A stretch of 64,000 nt of DNA from positions 1,054,001 to 1,118,000 of the forward strand of contig NZ_CP021080.1 in the NCBI RefSeq assembly GCF_000802245.2. Direction: 5' to 3'. Below are positions 7,482 through 16,953 of this stretch, piece after piece. A program made the position numbers and the translations under genes. How positions within the stretch are numbered: position 1 is the first letter of the stretch; the number at the start of each line of letters is the position of its first letter. The notes below the pieces were generated by a model, which saw only the letters and a program-made list of their open reading frames with translations, did no database searches and was not told where the DNA came from. The stretch is from Streptomyces pluripotens. Its GTDB lineage: Bacteria > Actinomycetota > Actinomycetes > Streptomycetales > Streptomycetaceae.

Positions 7482-10400
7482 CTACTTCTCGGTGACTCCG
7501 GCCGAATCGAACGTCGCCACCTCGCGCATCGCCCGTGCCGTGCTCTGGACCAGCGGCAGGGCCAGGAGTGCTCCCGTGCCCTCGCCGAGGCGGAGGTCGA
7601 GGTCGACCAGCGGGCGCAACCCCAGCTTCTTGAGCGCGGCCACATGGCCGGGTTCGGCGCTGCGGTGGCCCGCGATGCAGGCCGCAAGGACCTCGGGGGC
7701 GATGGCACGGGCGACGAGGGCCGCCGCGCCGGCGCTCACACCGTCCAGGATCACCGGCGTACGCAGCGAGGCGCCGCCGAGCAGCAGACCGACCATGGCC
7801 GCGTGCTCGAAGCCGCCGATGGCCGCGAGCACACCGACGGGGTCGGCCGGGTCCGGCTTGTGGAGTTCCAGGGCGCGACGGACCACGTCCGTCTTGCGGG
7901 CCAGCGTCTCGTCGTTGATGCCCGTGCCACGACCGGTCACCTCCGCCGGGTCGGCTCCGGTGAAGACGGAGATCAGTGCGGCGGACGCGGTCGTGTTGGC
8001 GATGCCCATCTCACCGGACAGCAATGCCTTGTTGCCGGCCGTCACCAGGTCGCGGGCGGTCTCGATGCCCACCTCGATGGCCGCCTTGGCCTCCTCGCGC
8101 GTCATCGCGGGCCCGGTGGTCATGTCGGACGTGCCACCGCGGATCTTGCGGGGCAGCAGACCGGGGGTGGCGGGAAGGTCGGCGGCCACACCGACGTCCA
8201 CGACACACACCTCGGCGCCGACCTGGTTGGCGAAGGCGTTGCAGACCGCTCCCCCACCGAGGAAGTTGGCCACCATCTGGGAGGTGACCTCCTGAGGCCA
8301 CGGAGTGACACCCTGGGCGTGCACACCGTGGTCCCCCGCGAAGATCGCAACGGCGGCGGGCTCCGGGATCGGCGGCGGACACTGCCGGGACAACCCGGAC
8401 AACTGCGCGGAGATGATCTCCAGCATGCCGAGCGCGCCGGCCGGCTTGGTCATGCGCTTCTGGCGCTCCCACGCCTCACCGAGCGCCTTGGCGTCGAGCG
8501 GGCGGATCTGTGCGACGGTCTCGGCAAGCAGGTCGTGGGGTTCCTCTCCAGGCAGGGCGCGGCGGCCGTACGTCTCCTCGTGCACCACCCAGGACAAGGG
8601 GCGCCGCTTGGACCAGCCGGCCTGCATCAGCTCGGGCTCGTCCGGGAACTCGTCGACGTACCCGACACACAGGTATGCGACGACCTCCAGGTGCTCGGGC
8701 AGGCCGAGCGCACGGACCATCTCCCGCTCGTCGAAGAAGCTGACCCAACCGACGCCGAGGCCCTCGGCGCGGGCGGCGAGCCAGAGGTTCTCCACCGCGA
8801 GCGCCGAGGAGTAGGGCGCCATCTGCGGCTGGGTGTGGCGGCCGAGGGTGTGACGGCCGCCACGGGTGGGGTCCGCGGTGACGACGATGTTGACCGGGGT
8901 GTCGAGGATCGCCTCGATCTTCAGTTCCTTGAACTGCTTGGCCCGGCCCTTGGGTAGCGACTTGGCGTATGCCTCACGCTGGCGCATGGCCAGTTCGTGC
9001 ATGGCGCGCCGGGTGTCGGCGGACCGGATCACGACGAAGTCCCAGGGCTGCGAATGCCCCACGGAGGGCGCCGTGTGGGCCGCCTCCAGTACGCGCAGCA
9101 GCACCTCGTGCGGGATGGGGTCGCCGCGGAAGCCGTTGCGGATGTCGCGGCGCTCGCGCATCACCTTCAGGACGGCCTCGCGCTCGACGTCCGCGTAGGG
9201 GGGCGCGGCGGGACCGGTGGGCTGCGGTGCTTCCGCCACTTCGGCTGCGCCCTCTTCCTGGTCAGCGGCCCTGGTCTGCAGGTCCTCCGCGTGCTGTACG
9301 ACGTCGGCGGCGTGCTCCGCATCCGGTGCGGCTGCTGGAGGAACTACCGGGGAAACCGCCTCGGCGCCCCGCGGGGCGGGTACCACGGCCACCTGTTCCT
9401 GCGGCTCCTGCGCGGGCAGGACGCCGGACGGCGGCGGGGTAGGCGCCAGGTGCGGGGGGCTCGGCACTTGCCCCTCCACGGGCACGAACTGCCCGAGCGG
9501 CTGTTCCGGGTGGGGTTCCAGCGGCAGGCCAGCGACGGGCGACTCGGCGGTACCGGCGGGGGCGGACTGCTCGGAAGGCTCCGACTGAGCGGGGCCGGTC
9601 ACGGACTCCGGCTGCGCGAGGAGACCCTCAGGCACGGCGGCGTCCTCGTGGACCACGGGTGCCGAGCCGATCGGTACGGAGACGGCATCCTGGTCCTGCG
9701 GCACGGGCTGGACCGACGGCTGTGGCGCTCCTGGCACGACCGAGGCGGCCGGCGCAAGAGGTTCGTCCGACTGCGGGCCCTGAGCCTGACGGAGGTCCGC
9801 CTCGGGTGTACCGGTGCCGTCAGCAGCGGGTCGGGCCGGTACGGGGTCCGGGGCCGAGGAGGCCGCAGCGGCCTCGACTTCCGGTGCCTGCGACCCGGGG
9901 GCTGGGGCTGGAGGGACGGGCTTGGGTGCCTCCGCCGGCTGGGGTGCCTGCACGGATTCGGCGCCGGGCGCCTGGACGGTTTCGGCAACGGCCGGTCCCT
10001 GCGCGGCGGCGGGCTCTGTCGGCGTCGGGCCGGCCTGTGCTTCTGCCGCCTCCTGGGCGGGTACGACGCTTTCGGTCCGGTCCGCTGCCACAGCGGGAGC
10101 GGCCACTTCGCCCGGGGCTGCTTCCTCGGCGGGGAGTGCCGGTGCGGCCTCCTGAACGGGGACGGCCGCCTCGGTCCCGGCAGGGCCGGGTGCCACGACG
10201 GCCTCGGCGGTGACCGCAGGAGGCGGCACGGCACTGGGCGTGCCCGTGCTCTGCCGTACCCCCGCGTCCTGCTCCAGGCCCACGCCCGGTTGCCCCGTTT
10301 CCGGGGCGGCCTCCGACGGCTGTGCAGCCTCGGCCACACCGGCGTTGTCGGGGCTGTGGGGTCTGTCGGGGCTGACCGTGGTCCGGGCGTTTTCCGGCGT

Positions 10401-11582
10401 CAGGCCCGGCGCGGCCTCGCTCGGCGTCACCGGGACCACCGCTTCCTGAACTACCACTTCCTGAAGTACTGCTTTCTGAAGTACTGCTTCCTGAACCGCC
10501 TTCGGCTGGACCACAGCGCCAGGGACGGGACCTTGCCCGGCCGGGTCCGCCTGCTGAGCGGGCACCTGCTCCTGGACCTCACCGGGGCCCTCAGCGACTT
10601 GGTCGGACTCGGCGACAACGGGTGTGCCCTGGACGGCGGCTTGCCCGGCCTCCGGCACCGGGGCACCGGCCTGGACCGGGGCCTCGGCCACCACCGACGA
10701 ACTCCCGGGTGCCTGCGCGCCCACCGCTGCCGGTGCGGGCTGCGTACCCTGCTCCGCGACCACCGGAGCCTGCTGGGTGTCCTCGGCGCCCTGAGCAACG
10801 GGGGTGGCATACACCCCGTCGTGGCCGTGCGCGGGCTGCGCGCCGTCGTGGCCGTGCACCACCTGGGCCGAGGCCGGAACCTGCCCGGCCGCCTGGGTCG
10901 CGAGGCGCGCGACGGCGGCCTGGGCTGCGCCGGACTGGTCGACCGGACCGGACACGGCGTCCGCCGACGGGCCAACGGCCGGATCGGTCACTTCGGTCGC
11001 CGGGACCTGTCCACCGGGCTGGGGTGGCACGACGGCCGGTGCGGCGCCCCAGGGCGCCGCACTCTGCGGGGCCATGTCACGCAGCGGCTGCGCATCGAGG
11101 TACTCGGGTCCGGCCGCCGGCGAACCGGACTGGCGGGCCGGTGCCCCGGCGGGACCGCGGTCGGCGAGGGAACGGACCGGGCTCGCGGAGGCGTCGGGAA
11201 CCGGCGGACCGAGGTGCAGCGGCCGGCGCGCCGCCTGCGGGGCGGCCGTCGGATCGTGCTGGGTCGAGAGGATCGGCGACGAGGGCACGGACGCCGGTGC
11301 CGGGTCCGGCAGGCGAACGCCGCTGAGGTCGACCGCACCACTGTCCCGGCCGGCCGTCTCGTGCGGGCCCGGCTCATGGACGGTCTCGACCACCGGTTCC
11401 GGAGCGGGCGGCGGCACTTCATTGCCCCACGCGCCCTGGGCGCCCGGCAGCAGCAGGTCTTCGTCCTCGGCAGGAGCCTCGGGAAAGTAGGTGTACGCGC
11501 CGTGCGCGGGGACGCCCGGCTGCTCCACCATGCCTGCGCTCTCCGGCTGCCCCTCGCCCGGGACCTGGCCGGTGTCGGTCAT
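7482..11582 (-). CDS. cobT: BluB-CobT fusion with a ~790-residue disordered N-terminus
   Basis: A 1366-residue protein for the lower-ligand steps of cobalamin synthesis. Residues ~1-785 are low-complexity Ala/Pro/Val/Glu/Gln with no fold visible. Residues ~790-1012 match BluB, the flavin-destroying 5,6-dimethylbenzimidazole synthase of the nitroreductase fold (RRDIRNGFRGDPIP, APSVGHSQPWDFVVI). Residues ~1013-1366 match CobT, the nicotinate-nucleotide:DMB phosphoribosyltransferase (AIFAGDHGVHAQGVTPWP, GEMGIANTTASAAL, and the catalytic Glu in LDLRLGEGTGA). The fusion would couple DMB production to its use. The reading frame is open throughout on strongly biased codons, so the long N-terminus is probably translated, although some could be a wrong start. 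Confidence 0.9.
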   Translation of the reverse strand: MTDTGQVPGEGQPESAGMVEQPGVPAHGAYTYFPEAPAEDEDLLLPGAQGAWGNEVPPPAPEPVVETVHEPGPHETAGRDSGAVDLSGVRLPDPAPASVPSSPILSTQHDPTAAPQAARRPLHLGPPVPDASASPVRSLADRGPAGAPARQSGSPAAGPEYLDAQPLRDMAPQSAAPWGAAPAVVPPQPGGQVPATEVTDPAVGPSADAVSGPVDQSGAAQAAVARLATQAAGQVPASAQVVHGHDGAQPAHGHDGVYATPVAQGAEDTQQAPVVAEQGTQPAPAAVGAQAPGSSSVVAEAPVQAGAPVPEAGQAAVQGTPVVAESDQVAEGPGEVQEQVPAQQADPAGQGPVPGAVVQPKAVQEAVLQKAVLQEVVVQEAVVPVTPSEAAPGLTPENARTTVSPDRPHSPDNAGVAEAAQPSEAAPETGQPGVGLEQDAGVRQSTGTPSAVPPPAVTAEAVVAPGPAGTEAAVPVQEAAPALPAEEAAPGEVAAPAVAADRTESVVPAQEAAEAQAGPTPTEPAAAQGPAVAETVQAPGAESVQAPQPAEAPKPVPPAPAPGSQAPEVEAAAASSAPDPVPARPAADGTGTPEADLRQAQGPQSDEPLAPAASVVPGAPQPSVQPVPQDQDAVSVPIGSAPVVHEDAAVPEGLLAQPESVTGPAQSEPSEQSAPAGTAESPVAGLPLEPHPEQPLGQFVPVEGQVPSPPHLAPTPPPSGVLPAQEPQEQVAVVPAPRGAEAVSPVVPPAAAPDAEHAADVVQHAEDLQTRAADQEEGAAEVAEAPQPTGPAAPPYADVEREAVLKVMRERRDIRNGFRGDPIPHEVLLRVLEAAHTAPSVGHSQPWDFVVIRSADTRRAMHELAMRQREAYAKSLPKGRAKQFKELKIEAILDTPVNIVVTADPTRGGRHTLGRHTQPQMAPYSSALAVENLWLAARAEGLGVGWVSFFDEREMVRALGLPEHLEVVAYLCVGYVDEFPDEPELMQAGWSKRRPLSWVVHEETYGRRALPGEEPHDLLAETVAQIRPLDAKALGEAWERQKRMTKPAGALGMLEIISAQLSGLSRQCPPPIPEPAAVAIFAGDHGVHAQGVTPWPQEVTSQMVANFLGGGAVCNAFANQVGAEVCVVDVGVAADLPATPGLLPRKIRGGTSDMTTGPAMTREEAKAAIEVGIETARDLVTAGNKALLSGEMGIANTTASAALISVFTGADPAEVTGRGTGINDETLARKTDVVRRALELHKPDPADPVGVLAAIGGFEHAAMVGLLLGGASLRTPVILDGVSAGAAALVARAIAPEVLAACIAGHRSAEPGHVAALKKLGLRPLVDLDLRLGEGTGALLALPLVQSTARAMREVATFDSAGVTEK

Positions 11583-11926
11583 GCGTACCCCTCGCCCAAT
11601 TGGTTAGTGCTTCTACGACCAGCTCAACCGGAACGGCGCCGACCGCCCCGTAGTGGAGAACGAGCGTCCGTGCCCAGCGGCACGAACGACCCGCCGGAAA
11701 AGACGACAAAGCCATTCAGTGGCATTGTCCCGGCCGTTCAGCCGTCGCGACAGCATGATCCGCGACAGTCCGCTGTGGACTGCGCCACGTTGCGCGTCCT
11801 CCGGTTCCGCAATACCACACCCAGCCCAAAACGGGCGTCCTTTCCGGACATTGGCGAACGAAGTTACGGGCTGCCCGGTGCGGTACAACGATCGGCCAGC
11901 CTACCGCGCGCGGTACGACAACAGGA
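11583..11926. other. Intergenic region between cobL and bluB-cobT
   Basis: 344 bases upstream of bluB-cobT. I looked for a cobalamin riboswitch and saw no B12-box-like core. There are short minus-strand open frames without a ribosome site or biased codons, so no gene is called. A CCAATTGG palindrome lies at about 11596. Confidence 0.35.
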
Positions 11927-13135
11927 TCACGGGGCGCGATCCGGGAGAACCCCGGTGAGCAGGAATGCCACACTCCGCTCGGTCTCGGTCCAGGCCTGGG
12001 TGTCGAGTGCGACGGACTGGAGCAGGGCGCACTCGACCCGGTATCCGTGCTCGGTCAGGGCACGGCCGACGCGCTCGGCCGCATCACGGGTCGCGGCGTG
12101 TGTGACGATGCGCTGGGGACGGCGGTCGGCGATCGCGGAGACGACGGCGGCTCCCCCGCCCCCGACCCGTACGACGTCCGGCTCGGGCAGGTCCTCCAGT
12201 ACGTGCGGGGCGGTGCCCGGCACCACGTGCAGCTGGACGCCGAACCGGCGCGCGGCCTCCTCGGCGCGGGTGCAGGACGCCGGGTCCCGGTCGACCGCGA
12301 TGACGGCCGCTCCGGAGCGCGCGGCCTCGGTGGCGAACGCGCCGCTGCCGCAGCCGATGTCCCAGACGAGGTCTCCGACGCGCGGGCCGAGACGGGCGAG
12401 CTGGGCGGCGCGGAGCAGCGCCGTCTCGCCCTCGCCGAGACCGCCGCCGTACGTGTCGTCGGGCTGCACCCAGCCGCGCGGCCCGGCGCCCGGATCGCGC
12501 CCGGCGATCCAGCCGTCGGCGGCGGCCCCGGCAGGCCCACCGATGACGATGACGACGTTGGGGTCCCGCCAGGTGTGGTCGGCAGCCTTGTCGGAGGTGA
12601 CGACGGCGACTCGTTCGCGTTCGGTGCCCAGTTCCTCGCAGACGACGAAGGTGCGGTGGACGCCGTCCAGCAGAAGACCGAGTTCGGCGGGGCCGGCGTC
12701 CGGGGCGGTGAGGACGGCGACCTTGGTGTGGGCGCGGCAGACGTTCACCGCCCGGCGCAGGGTGCGGGGATGCGCGACGACCACTTGGGCGTCGTCCCAG
12801 GGCATGCCGGCGCGCGCAAAAGCGGCGGCGACGGACGAGACGGCGGGGACGACCTCGACCTCCAGTCCGAACTGGGGTGCGCGCAACGTGCGTACGACAC
12901 CGAAGAACCCGGGGTCGCCGTCGGCGAGGACCACCGCGGTGCCGCGATGGTCGGCGATGCGACGCGCGGCGAGCGCCGGGCTGCCGAGGCGGACGCGTTC
13001 GGCGGCAGGCGGGACCTCGGGCAGCTCCAGGTGGTGTGCCGCACCCGCGACGAGGGTGGCGGCGCCAAGGGCGGAGCGTGCCGCGGCGGTCAACGGCGAA
13101 CCGTCCCAGCCGATCACCGTGACCCGGTCGGCCAT
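11927..13135 (-). CDS. cobL: Precorrin-6Y C5,15-methyltransferase (CbiE-CbiT fusion)
   Basis: A 402-residue bifunctional corrin-ring enzyme. The N-terminal ~200 residues are a CbiE tetrapyrrole methylase (VTVIGWDGSPL, VVLADGDPGFFGV, VVPAVSSVAAAFARAGMPW). The C-terminal ~190 residues are CbiT, with an AdoMet site (VGDLVWDIGCGSGAFATEAAR) and the decarboxylation/methylation domain. It methylates C5 and C15 and decarboxylates the acetate side chain of precorrin-6. It is same-strand with bluB-cobT and cobA but spaced by more than 300 bases from the former. Confidence 0.92.
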   Translation of the reverse strand: MADRVTVIGWDGSPLTAAARSALGAATLVAGAAHHLELPEVPPAAERVRLGSPALAARRIADHRGTAVVLADGDPGFFGVVRTLRAPQFGLEVEVVPAVSSVAAAFARAGMPWDDAQVVVAHPRTLRRAVNVCRAHTKVAVLTAPDAGPAELGLLLDGVHRTFVVCEELGTERERVAVVTSDKAADHTWRDPNVVIVIGGPAGAAADGWIAGRDPGAGPRGWVQPDDTYGGGLGEGETALLRAAQLARLGPRVGDLVWDIGCGSGAFATEAARSGAAVIAVDRDPASCTRAEEAARRFGVQLHVVPGTAPHVLEDLPEPDVVRVGGGGAAVVSAIADRRPQRIVTHAATRDAAERVGRALTEHGYRVECALLQSVALDTQAWTETERSVAFLLTGVLPDRAP

Positions 13136-13271
13136 CGTCGTCTATCTCCAGGTTTCCGCAGGTCGTCAGGGGTATGGATCCCTGAGTGGGCTTCGAGAGG
13201 GTACCTGGTGATGCGGTCGGGCGCGCGCCGGGGCACAGCCGCGTTCCCGTGCCGCCTCCGTTCCAGGTGCC

Positions 13272-13910
13272 TCAGTTCCAGGCGGCGTACGAGGCGAACC
13301 CGCCGGTGTCGGCGAGTTGTTCGTCTGCGTCCTCCAGGTCCTCCGGGAGGAGGCTCCACACGATGTAGTCGGTGCGCACGTCGGTCCAGGTGCCGTCCTG
13401 GGTACGGTGGTGCGCTATGCAGGCGTTGCGCAGAACGCCCTCACTGATGCAGCCGATCTTCTGGGCGACCTGTTGGGACGCGGTGTTGTCCGCGGCGGTG
13501 CGCAGTTCGATGCGCTCGAACTTCTGGTCCCGGAAAAGCCATTGGGCAGTCGCCAGGGCCGCCTCGGAGGCATAGCCCTCACCCCGGGCCCAAGGGGCGA
13601 CGATGTACGACAGTTCCGTGGACCGTACGTGCCAGTCGGTCCTGGCCAGCTGCACGATGCCGACCAGTCGCTGGGTGAGGAACTCGGTGACCACCAGGTC
13701 GAGTCCACGGCCCCCGGCGCGCTCGACGGGCGCGTACTCGGTGATCCAGAGCCGGGCGCGGTCCCGCGTGAACGGCTGGGGTACGTCGGTCCAGGCGCCG
13801 ACCTGCTCATCGTTCATCATCTCGGTCAGCGCGGACACGTCGTCCTCGTCGAGGGGACGCAGCACCAACCGCTCCGTGCTGATGGAGACGTTGGGGAAGG
13901 TGCCAGTCAT
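13272..13910 (-). CDS. GNAT-family N-acetyltransferase (RimJ/RimL-like)
   Basis: A 212-residue protein with the RimJ/RimL layout: TERLVLRPLDEDDVSALTEM at the start, the acetyl-CoA-binding stretch WARGEGYASEAALATAQWLF, and ERIELRTAADNTASQQVAQKIG near the end. Such proteins acetylate N-terminal or small-molecule amines; the substrate here is unknown. Monocistronic between cobL and metQ. Confidence 0.85.
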   Translation of the reverse strand: MTGTFPNVSISTERLVLRPLDEDDVSALTEMMNDEQVGAWTDVPQPFTRDRARLWITEYAPVERAGGRGLDLVVTEFLTQRLVGIVQLARTDWHVRSTELSYIVAPWARGEGYASEAALATAQWLFRDQKFERIELRTAADNTASQQVAQKIGCISEGVLRNACIAHHRTQDGTWTDVRTDYIVWSLLPEDLEDADEQLADTGGFASYAAWN

Positions 13911-13988
13911 GCGCCGCTCCGTAACTTCGGAAGAACCTAGGGCCTGCTGAACTGCCCAGCATGCAGCATGAGACCACGGAACCGCACG

Positions 13989-14023
13989 ACGGGGTCCACA
14001 CCAAGTGAGGACGCGGACCCCGT
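13989..14023 (-). terminator. Terminator of the metNIQ operon
   Basis: ACGGGGTCC (13989-13997) / GGACCCCGT (14015-14023) with a 17-base loop, 28 bases past the metQ stop on the minus strand. Confidence 0.6.
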
Positions 14024-14050
14024 GCGTGGCGGTGCACCGTCCGGCCGTGG

Positions 14051-14875
14051 CTAGAAGGACGGGATGACCGACCCTTGGTACTTGTCCTCGATGAACTTCC
14101 TGACCTCGGGCGAGGTGAGGAGTTTGGCGAGCTTCTTCACCCGCGGGTCGTTCTCACGCCCCTTCTTCACGGCGAGGAAGTTGCCGTAGGGATTGTTCTT
14201 CGCGGATTCCAGGACGAGGGCGTCCTTGGCGGGCTTCAGGCCCGCGGAGATGGCGAAGTTGCCGTTGATGACGGCCGCGTCCACGTCGTCCAGGGAGCGT
14301 GGGGTCTGGGCCGCCTCCACCTCCTTGAACCTGAGGTTCCTGGGGTTCTCAGCGATGTCCTGCGGGGTGGCCTCGTTACCGGTGCCGGCCTTGAGGGTGA
14401 TGAGTCCGTTGTGGGCGAGCAGCTTCAGGGCCCGGGCCTCGTTGACGGCGTCGTTCGGGACGGCGATGGTCGCACCGCTCTTGAGGGCGTCGGCCTTGTC
14501 GACCTTGCGGGAGTACAGGCCGAGCGGCTCCAGGTGCACCGTGACGACGGGCACGATGTGGGTGCCGCGCTTGTGGTTGAAGTCGTCCAAGTACGGCTGG
14601 TTCTGGAAGTAGTTGGCGTCCACCGAGCCGTCCTCGGTCGCCGTGTTCGGCACGATGTAGTCGCTGAACTCCTTGACCTCCAGGTCGAGGCCCGCCTTTT
14701 TGGCCAGGTTCTTCTTGACGAAGTTCAGGATCTCGGCGTGCGGCGTCGGGCTCGCGGCGACCACGAGCGGGCCGCTGGTGCCGGCGGAGGCCTTGTCCGA
14801 CCCGCAGGCGGTGAGCCCGAGGGTGAGGACTCCGGCGGCGAGGACGGCGGTGGTGATCTTGGTGGTGTTACGCAC
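14051..14875 (-). CDS. metQ: Methionine ABC transporter substrate-binding lipoprotein
   Basis: A 274-residue lipoprotein. The signal peptide ends at the lipobox LTAC (TAVLAAGVLTLGLTACGSD), so Cys ~24 would be lipidated. The mature part is NlpA/MetQ-like: LVVAASPTPHAEILNFVKK, VDANYFQNQPYLDDF and AVINGNFAISAGL. It captures D/L-methionine outside the membrane for MetNI. Start is the GTG at 14875; longer frames upstream overlap metI without a signal peptide. Third gene of metN-metI-metQ, 62 bases after metI. Confidence 0.93.
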   Translation of the reverse strand: MRNTTKITTAVLAAGVLTLGLTACGSDKASAGTSGPLVVAASPTPHAEILNFVKKNLAKKAGLDLEVKEFSDYIVPNTATEDGSVDANYFQNQPYLDDFNHKRGTHIVPVVTVHLEPLGLYSRKVDKADALKSGATIAVPNDAVNEARALKLLAHNGLITLKAGTGNEATPQDIAENPRNLRFKEVEAAQTPRSLDDVDAAVINGNFAISAGLKPAKDALVLESAKNNPYGNFLAVKKGRENDPRVKKLAKLLTSPEVRKFIEDKYQGSVIPSF

Positions 14876-14937
14876 GAAAAGTGCCTTTCCTTGTGGGTGG
14901 TGCGACCCCGTGTTCGGACGGGGGCTGTGCCGGTGCG

Positions 14938-15684
14938 TCAGGCGGGCTTGCCCGCCTCCGACGCCGTCGGCTTTCCGGCCTTCAGCAGGCGGAGCTTGGG
15001 CGCGGCGGTGGAGCGGGAACCACGGCGGTGCAGGGAGCGGGCCGCGAGGTCGCCGGCGAACTGGATGAGGGAGATCACGGCGGCGAGGACCGCGACGGTG
15101 ATCCACATCAGACCGGTCTCGAAGCGCTGGTAGCCGTAGCGGACGGCGAGGTCGCCGAGGCCACCGCCGCCGACCGTGCCGGCCATGGCCGAGTAGCCGA
15201 TGAGGGCGATGATCGTGGTGGTGGCGGCGGCGATCAGCGAGGGCAGGGCCTCGGGGACCAGGACCTTGCGGACGATCGTCCAGGTGGTGCCGCCCATCGC
15301 CTGGACGGCCTCGACGAGACCGTCGTCCACTTCACGGACGGCCGTCTCGACCAGGCGGGCGAAGAAGGGGATGCCACCGATGGCGAGCGGCACGATCGCG
15401 GCGGTGGTGCCGATCGTCGTGCCGGTCACCCAGCGGGTGAAGCCCATCAGGGCGACCATCAGGATGATGAAGGGCATCGACCGGCCGATGTTCACGACCT
15501 GGCCGAGCACTTTGTTGACGACGACGTTCTGCAGCAGACCGCCGCGGTCGGTCAGGACCAGCAGGACCCCGAGCGGCAGCCCGGCGGCGACAGTGATCAG
15601 CGTGGACCACAGCACCATCGCCAGCGTCTGGGAACACGCCTGGGACAGCAACGGTTCCATGGCGGACCAGTCCGTCCAGCTCAC
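14938..15684 (-). CDS. metI: Methionine ABC transporter permease
   Basis: A 248-residue membrane protein with about five hydrophobic helices (TLAMVLWSTLITVAAGLPLG, IILMVALMGF, IIALIGYSAMAG) and the coupling loop EAVQAMGGTTWTIVRKVLVPEALP, the EAA motif that meets the ATPase. The ATG overlaps the metN stop by four bases (ATGA), implying translational coupling. Confidence 0.95.
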   Translation of the reverse strand: MSWTDWSAMEPLLSQACSQTLAMVLWSTLITVAAGLPLGVLLVLTDRGGLLQNVVVNKVLGQVVNIGRSMPFIILMVALMGFTRWVTGTTIGTTAAIVPLAIGGIPFFARLVETAVREVDDGLVEAVQAMGGTTWTIVRKVLVPEALPSLIAAATTTIIALIGYSAMAGTVGGGGLGDLAVRYGYQRFETGLMWITVAVLAAVISLIQFAGDLAARSLHRRGSRSTAAPKLRLLKAGKPTASEAGKPA

Positions 15685-16733
15685 TTGGCACCTTCCTTCA
15701 CCAGCACGGCCTCCGGGACCGTGTGGTCGACGACATCGATCTGCAGGCCCTGTTCGCGCAGGAAGCCGATGGGCACCACGTTGTCCTCGTAGCGGCCGGG
15801 CAGTTCGATGCGCATGCGGCCGACCTGGAAGCCACCTACGGTGTCGACGGCGGCTCCGAGGATCGAGATGTCGATGTTGTAGGTGCGCGAGAGTCGGGAG
15901 ACGACCGGCTGGGTAGCGGCCTCTCCGTGGAAGGTGACGTCGAGGACGGTCCGGCCGGCACCGGAGGCTTCGCCGCCCACCGGGAAGAGCGCTGCGGCCA
16001 GTTCGGAGCCCGGGGTGGCCAACAGCTCGCCGACCGTGCCGGACTCCACGATCCGCCCCTTCTCCATCAGGGCGGCGGAGTCACAGATCGACTTCACGAC
16101 GTCCATTTCGTGGGTGATGAGCAGCACGGTCAGACCCAGCTGCCGGTTCAGGTCGCGCAGCAGCTGGAGGATGGAGCGGGTGGTCTCCGGGTCGAGGGCG
16201 CTGGTGGCCTCGTCGGAGAGCAGCACCTCGGGGTCGCCGGCAAGGGCGCGGGCGATGCCGACGCGCTGTTTCTGTCCGCCGGAGAGTTGGGCGGGGTAGG
16301 CCTTGGCCTTGTCGGCGAGGCCCACCAGGTCCAGTAGCTCCAGCGCCTTGCGGGAACGGTCCTTGCCGGATCTACCGAGGATCTCCAGCGGCAGCTCGAC
16401 GTTGTCCTGCACGGTCCGTGAGGACAGCAGGTTGAAGTGCTGGAAGACCATGCCGATCCGGCTGCGGGCCCGGCGCAGCTCCTGGCCGGCGCGGGGTCCA
16501 CGGCCGGCCAGGGCGGTGAGGTCCTGCCCGGCCACGGTCACCGTGCCGGACGTGGGACGCTCCAGCAGGTTGACGCAGCGGATGAGCGAGGACTTGCCCG
16601 CGCCGGACTGGCCGATGACGCCGTAGACCTCGCCTTCGCGGACGTGGAGGTCAACGCCGTCGAGGGCGGTGACCGCACGATCGCGGGAGCGGCCGGCCCC
16701 GTAGATTTTCGTCAGGCCCGTGGTGGTGATCAC
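15681..16733 (-). CDS. metN: Methionine ABC transporter ATP-binding protein
   Basis: About 350 residues. Walker A GQSGAGKSSLIRC, Q-loop MVFQHFNLLSS, signature LSGGQKQRVGIARAL and Walker B LLSDEAT. The C-terminal ~90 residues are the NIL domain that binds methionine and inhibits transport when the cell is full. The start is uncertain: GTG 16733 (giving VITTTGLTKIYG, as in homologs), GTG 16748 or ATG 16766. The last sits inside the hairpin at 16755-16782, so I prefer a start downstream of it. Confidence 0.93.
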   Translation of the reverse strand: MITTTGLTKIYGAGRSRDRAVTALDGVDLHVREGEVYGVIGQSGAGKSSLIRCVNLLERPTSGTVTVAGQDLTALAGRGPRAGQELRRARSRIGMVFQHFNLLSSRTVQDNVELPLEILGRSGKDRSRKALELLDLVGLADKAKAYPAQLSGGQKQRVGIARALAGDPEVLLSDEATSALDPETTRSILQLLRDLNRQLGLTVLLITHEMDVVKSICDSAALMEKGRIVESGTVGELLATPGSELAAALFPVGGEASGAGRTVLDVTFHGEAATQPVVSRLSRTYNIDISILGAAVDTVGGFQVGRMRIELPGRYEDNVVPIGFLREQGLQIDVVDHTVPEAVLVKEGAK

Positions 16734-16754
16734 TGGGATTTCCGTCACTGTCGA

Positions 16755-16782
16755 GTGTCCGGGCATGGGTGTGCCCGGACAC
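16755..16782 (-). promoter_or_regulatory. Strong hairpin at the metN start (candidate attenuator)
   Basis: GTGTCCGGGCA (16755-16765) / TGCCCGGACAC (16772-16782): a perfect 11-bp stem with a 6-base loop ending 7 bases before the GTG at 16748. Lying between a Met/Cys-rich mini-ORF and metN, it could be an attenuator, either a terminator or a block on initiation. There is no U run. Confidence 0.5.
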
Positions 16783-16953
16783 GGAAGCGTTCGTTTGCAT
16801 TGGTTCAGGACGCGGCACGGTCCTCACCACGGCGGTGAGCCGGGGAGAACATCGTGTGCGCGGGGCGGCTTCGGTCACGTGCACCGGGATGTCGGTGCCG
16901 GACGGCCGCGGCTCTCGCTTCGGGGCGCGAGGCTCAGGTGGTGCAGGGGCCCT

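Noticed and set aside
11583..11926. Possible cobalamin riboswitch upstream of bluB-cobT
   Set aside because: I could not find a B12-box-like core or the expected long-range pairing; a covariance-model search for the cobalamin riboswitch would be decisive.
8997..13211. A 1404-residue open frame on the plus strand
   Set aside because: It is the antisense shadow of bluB-cobT and cobL, which have clear domains and proper codon bias on the minus strand.
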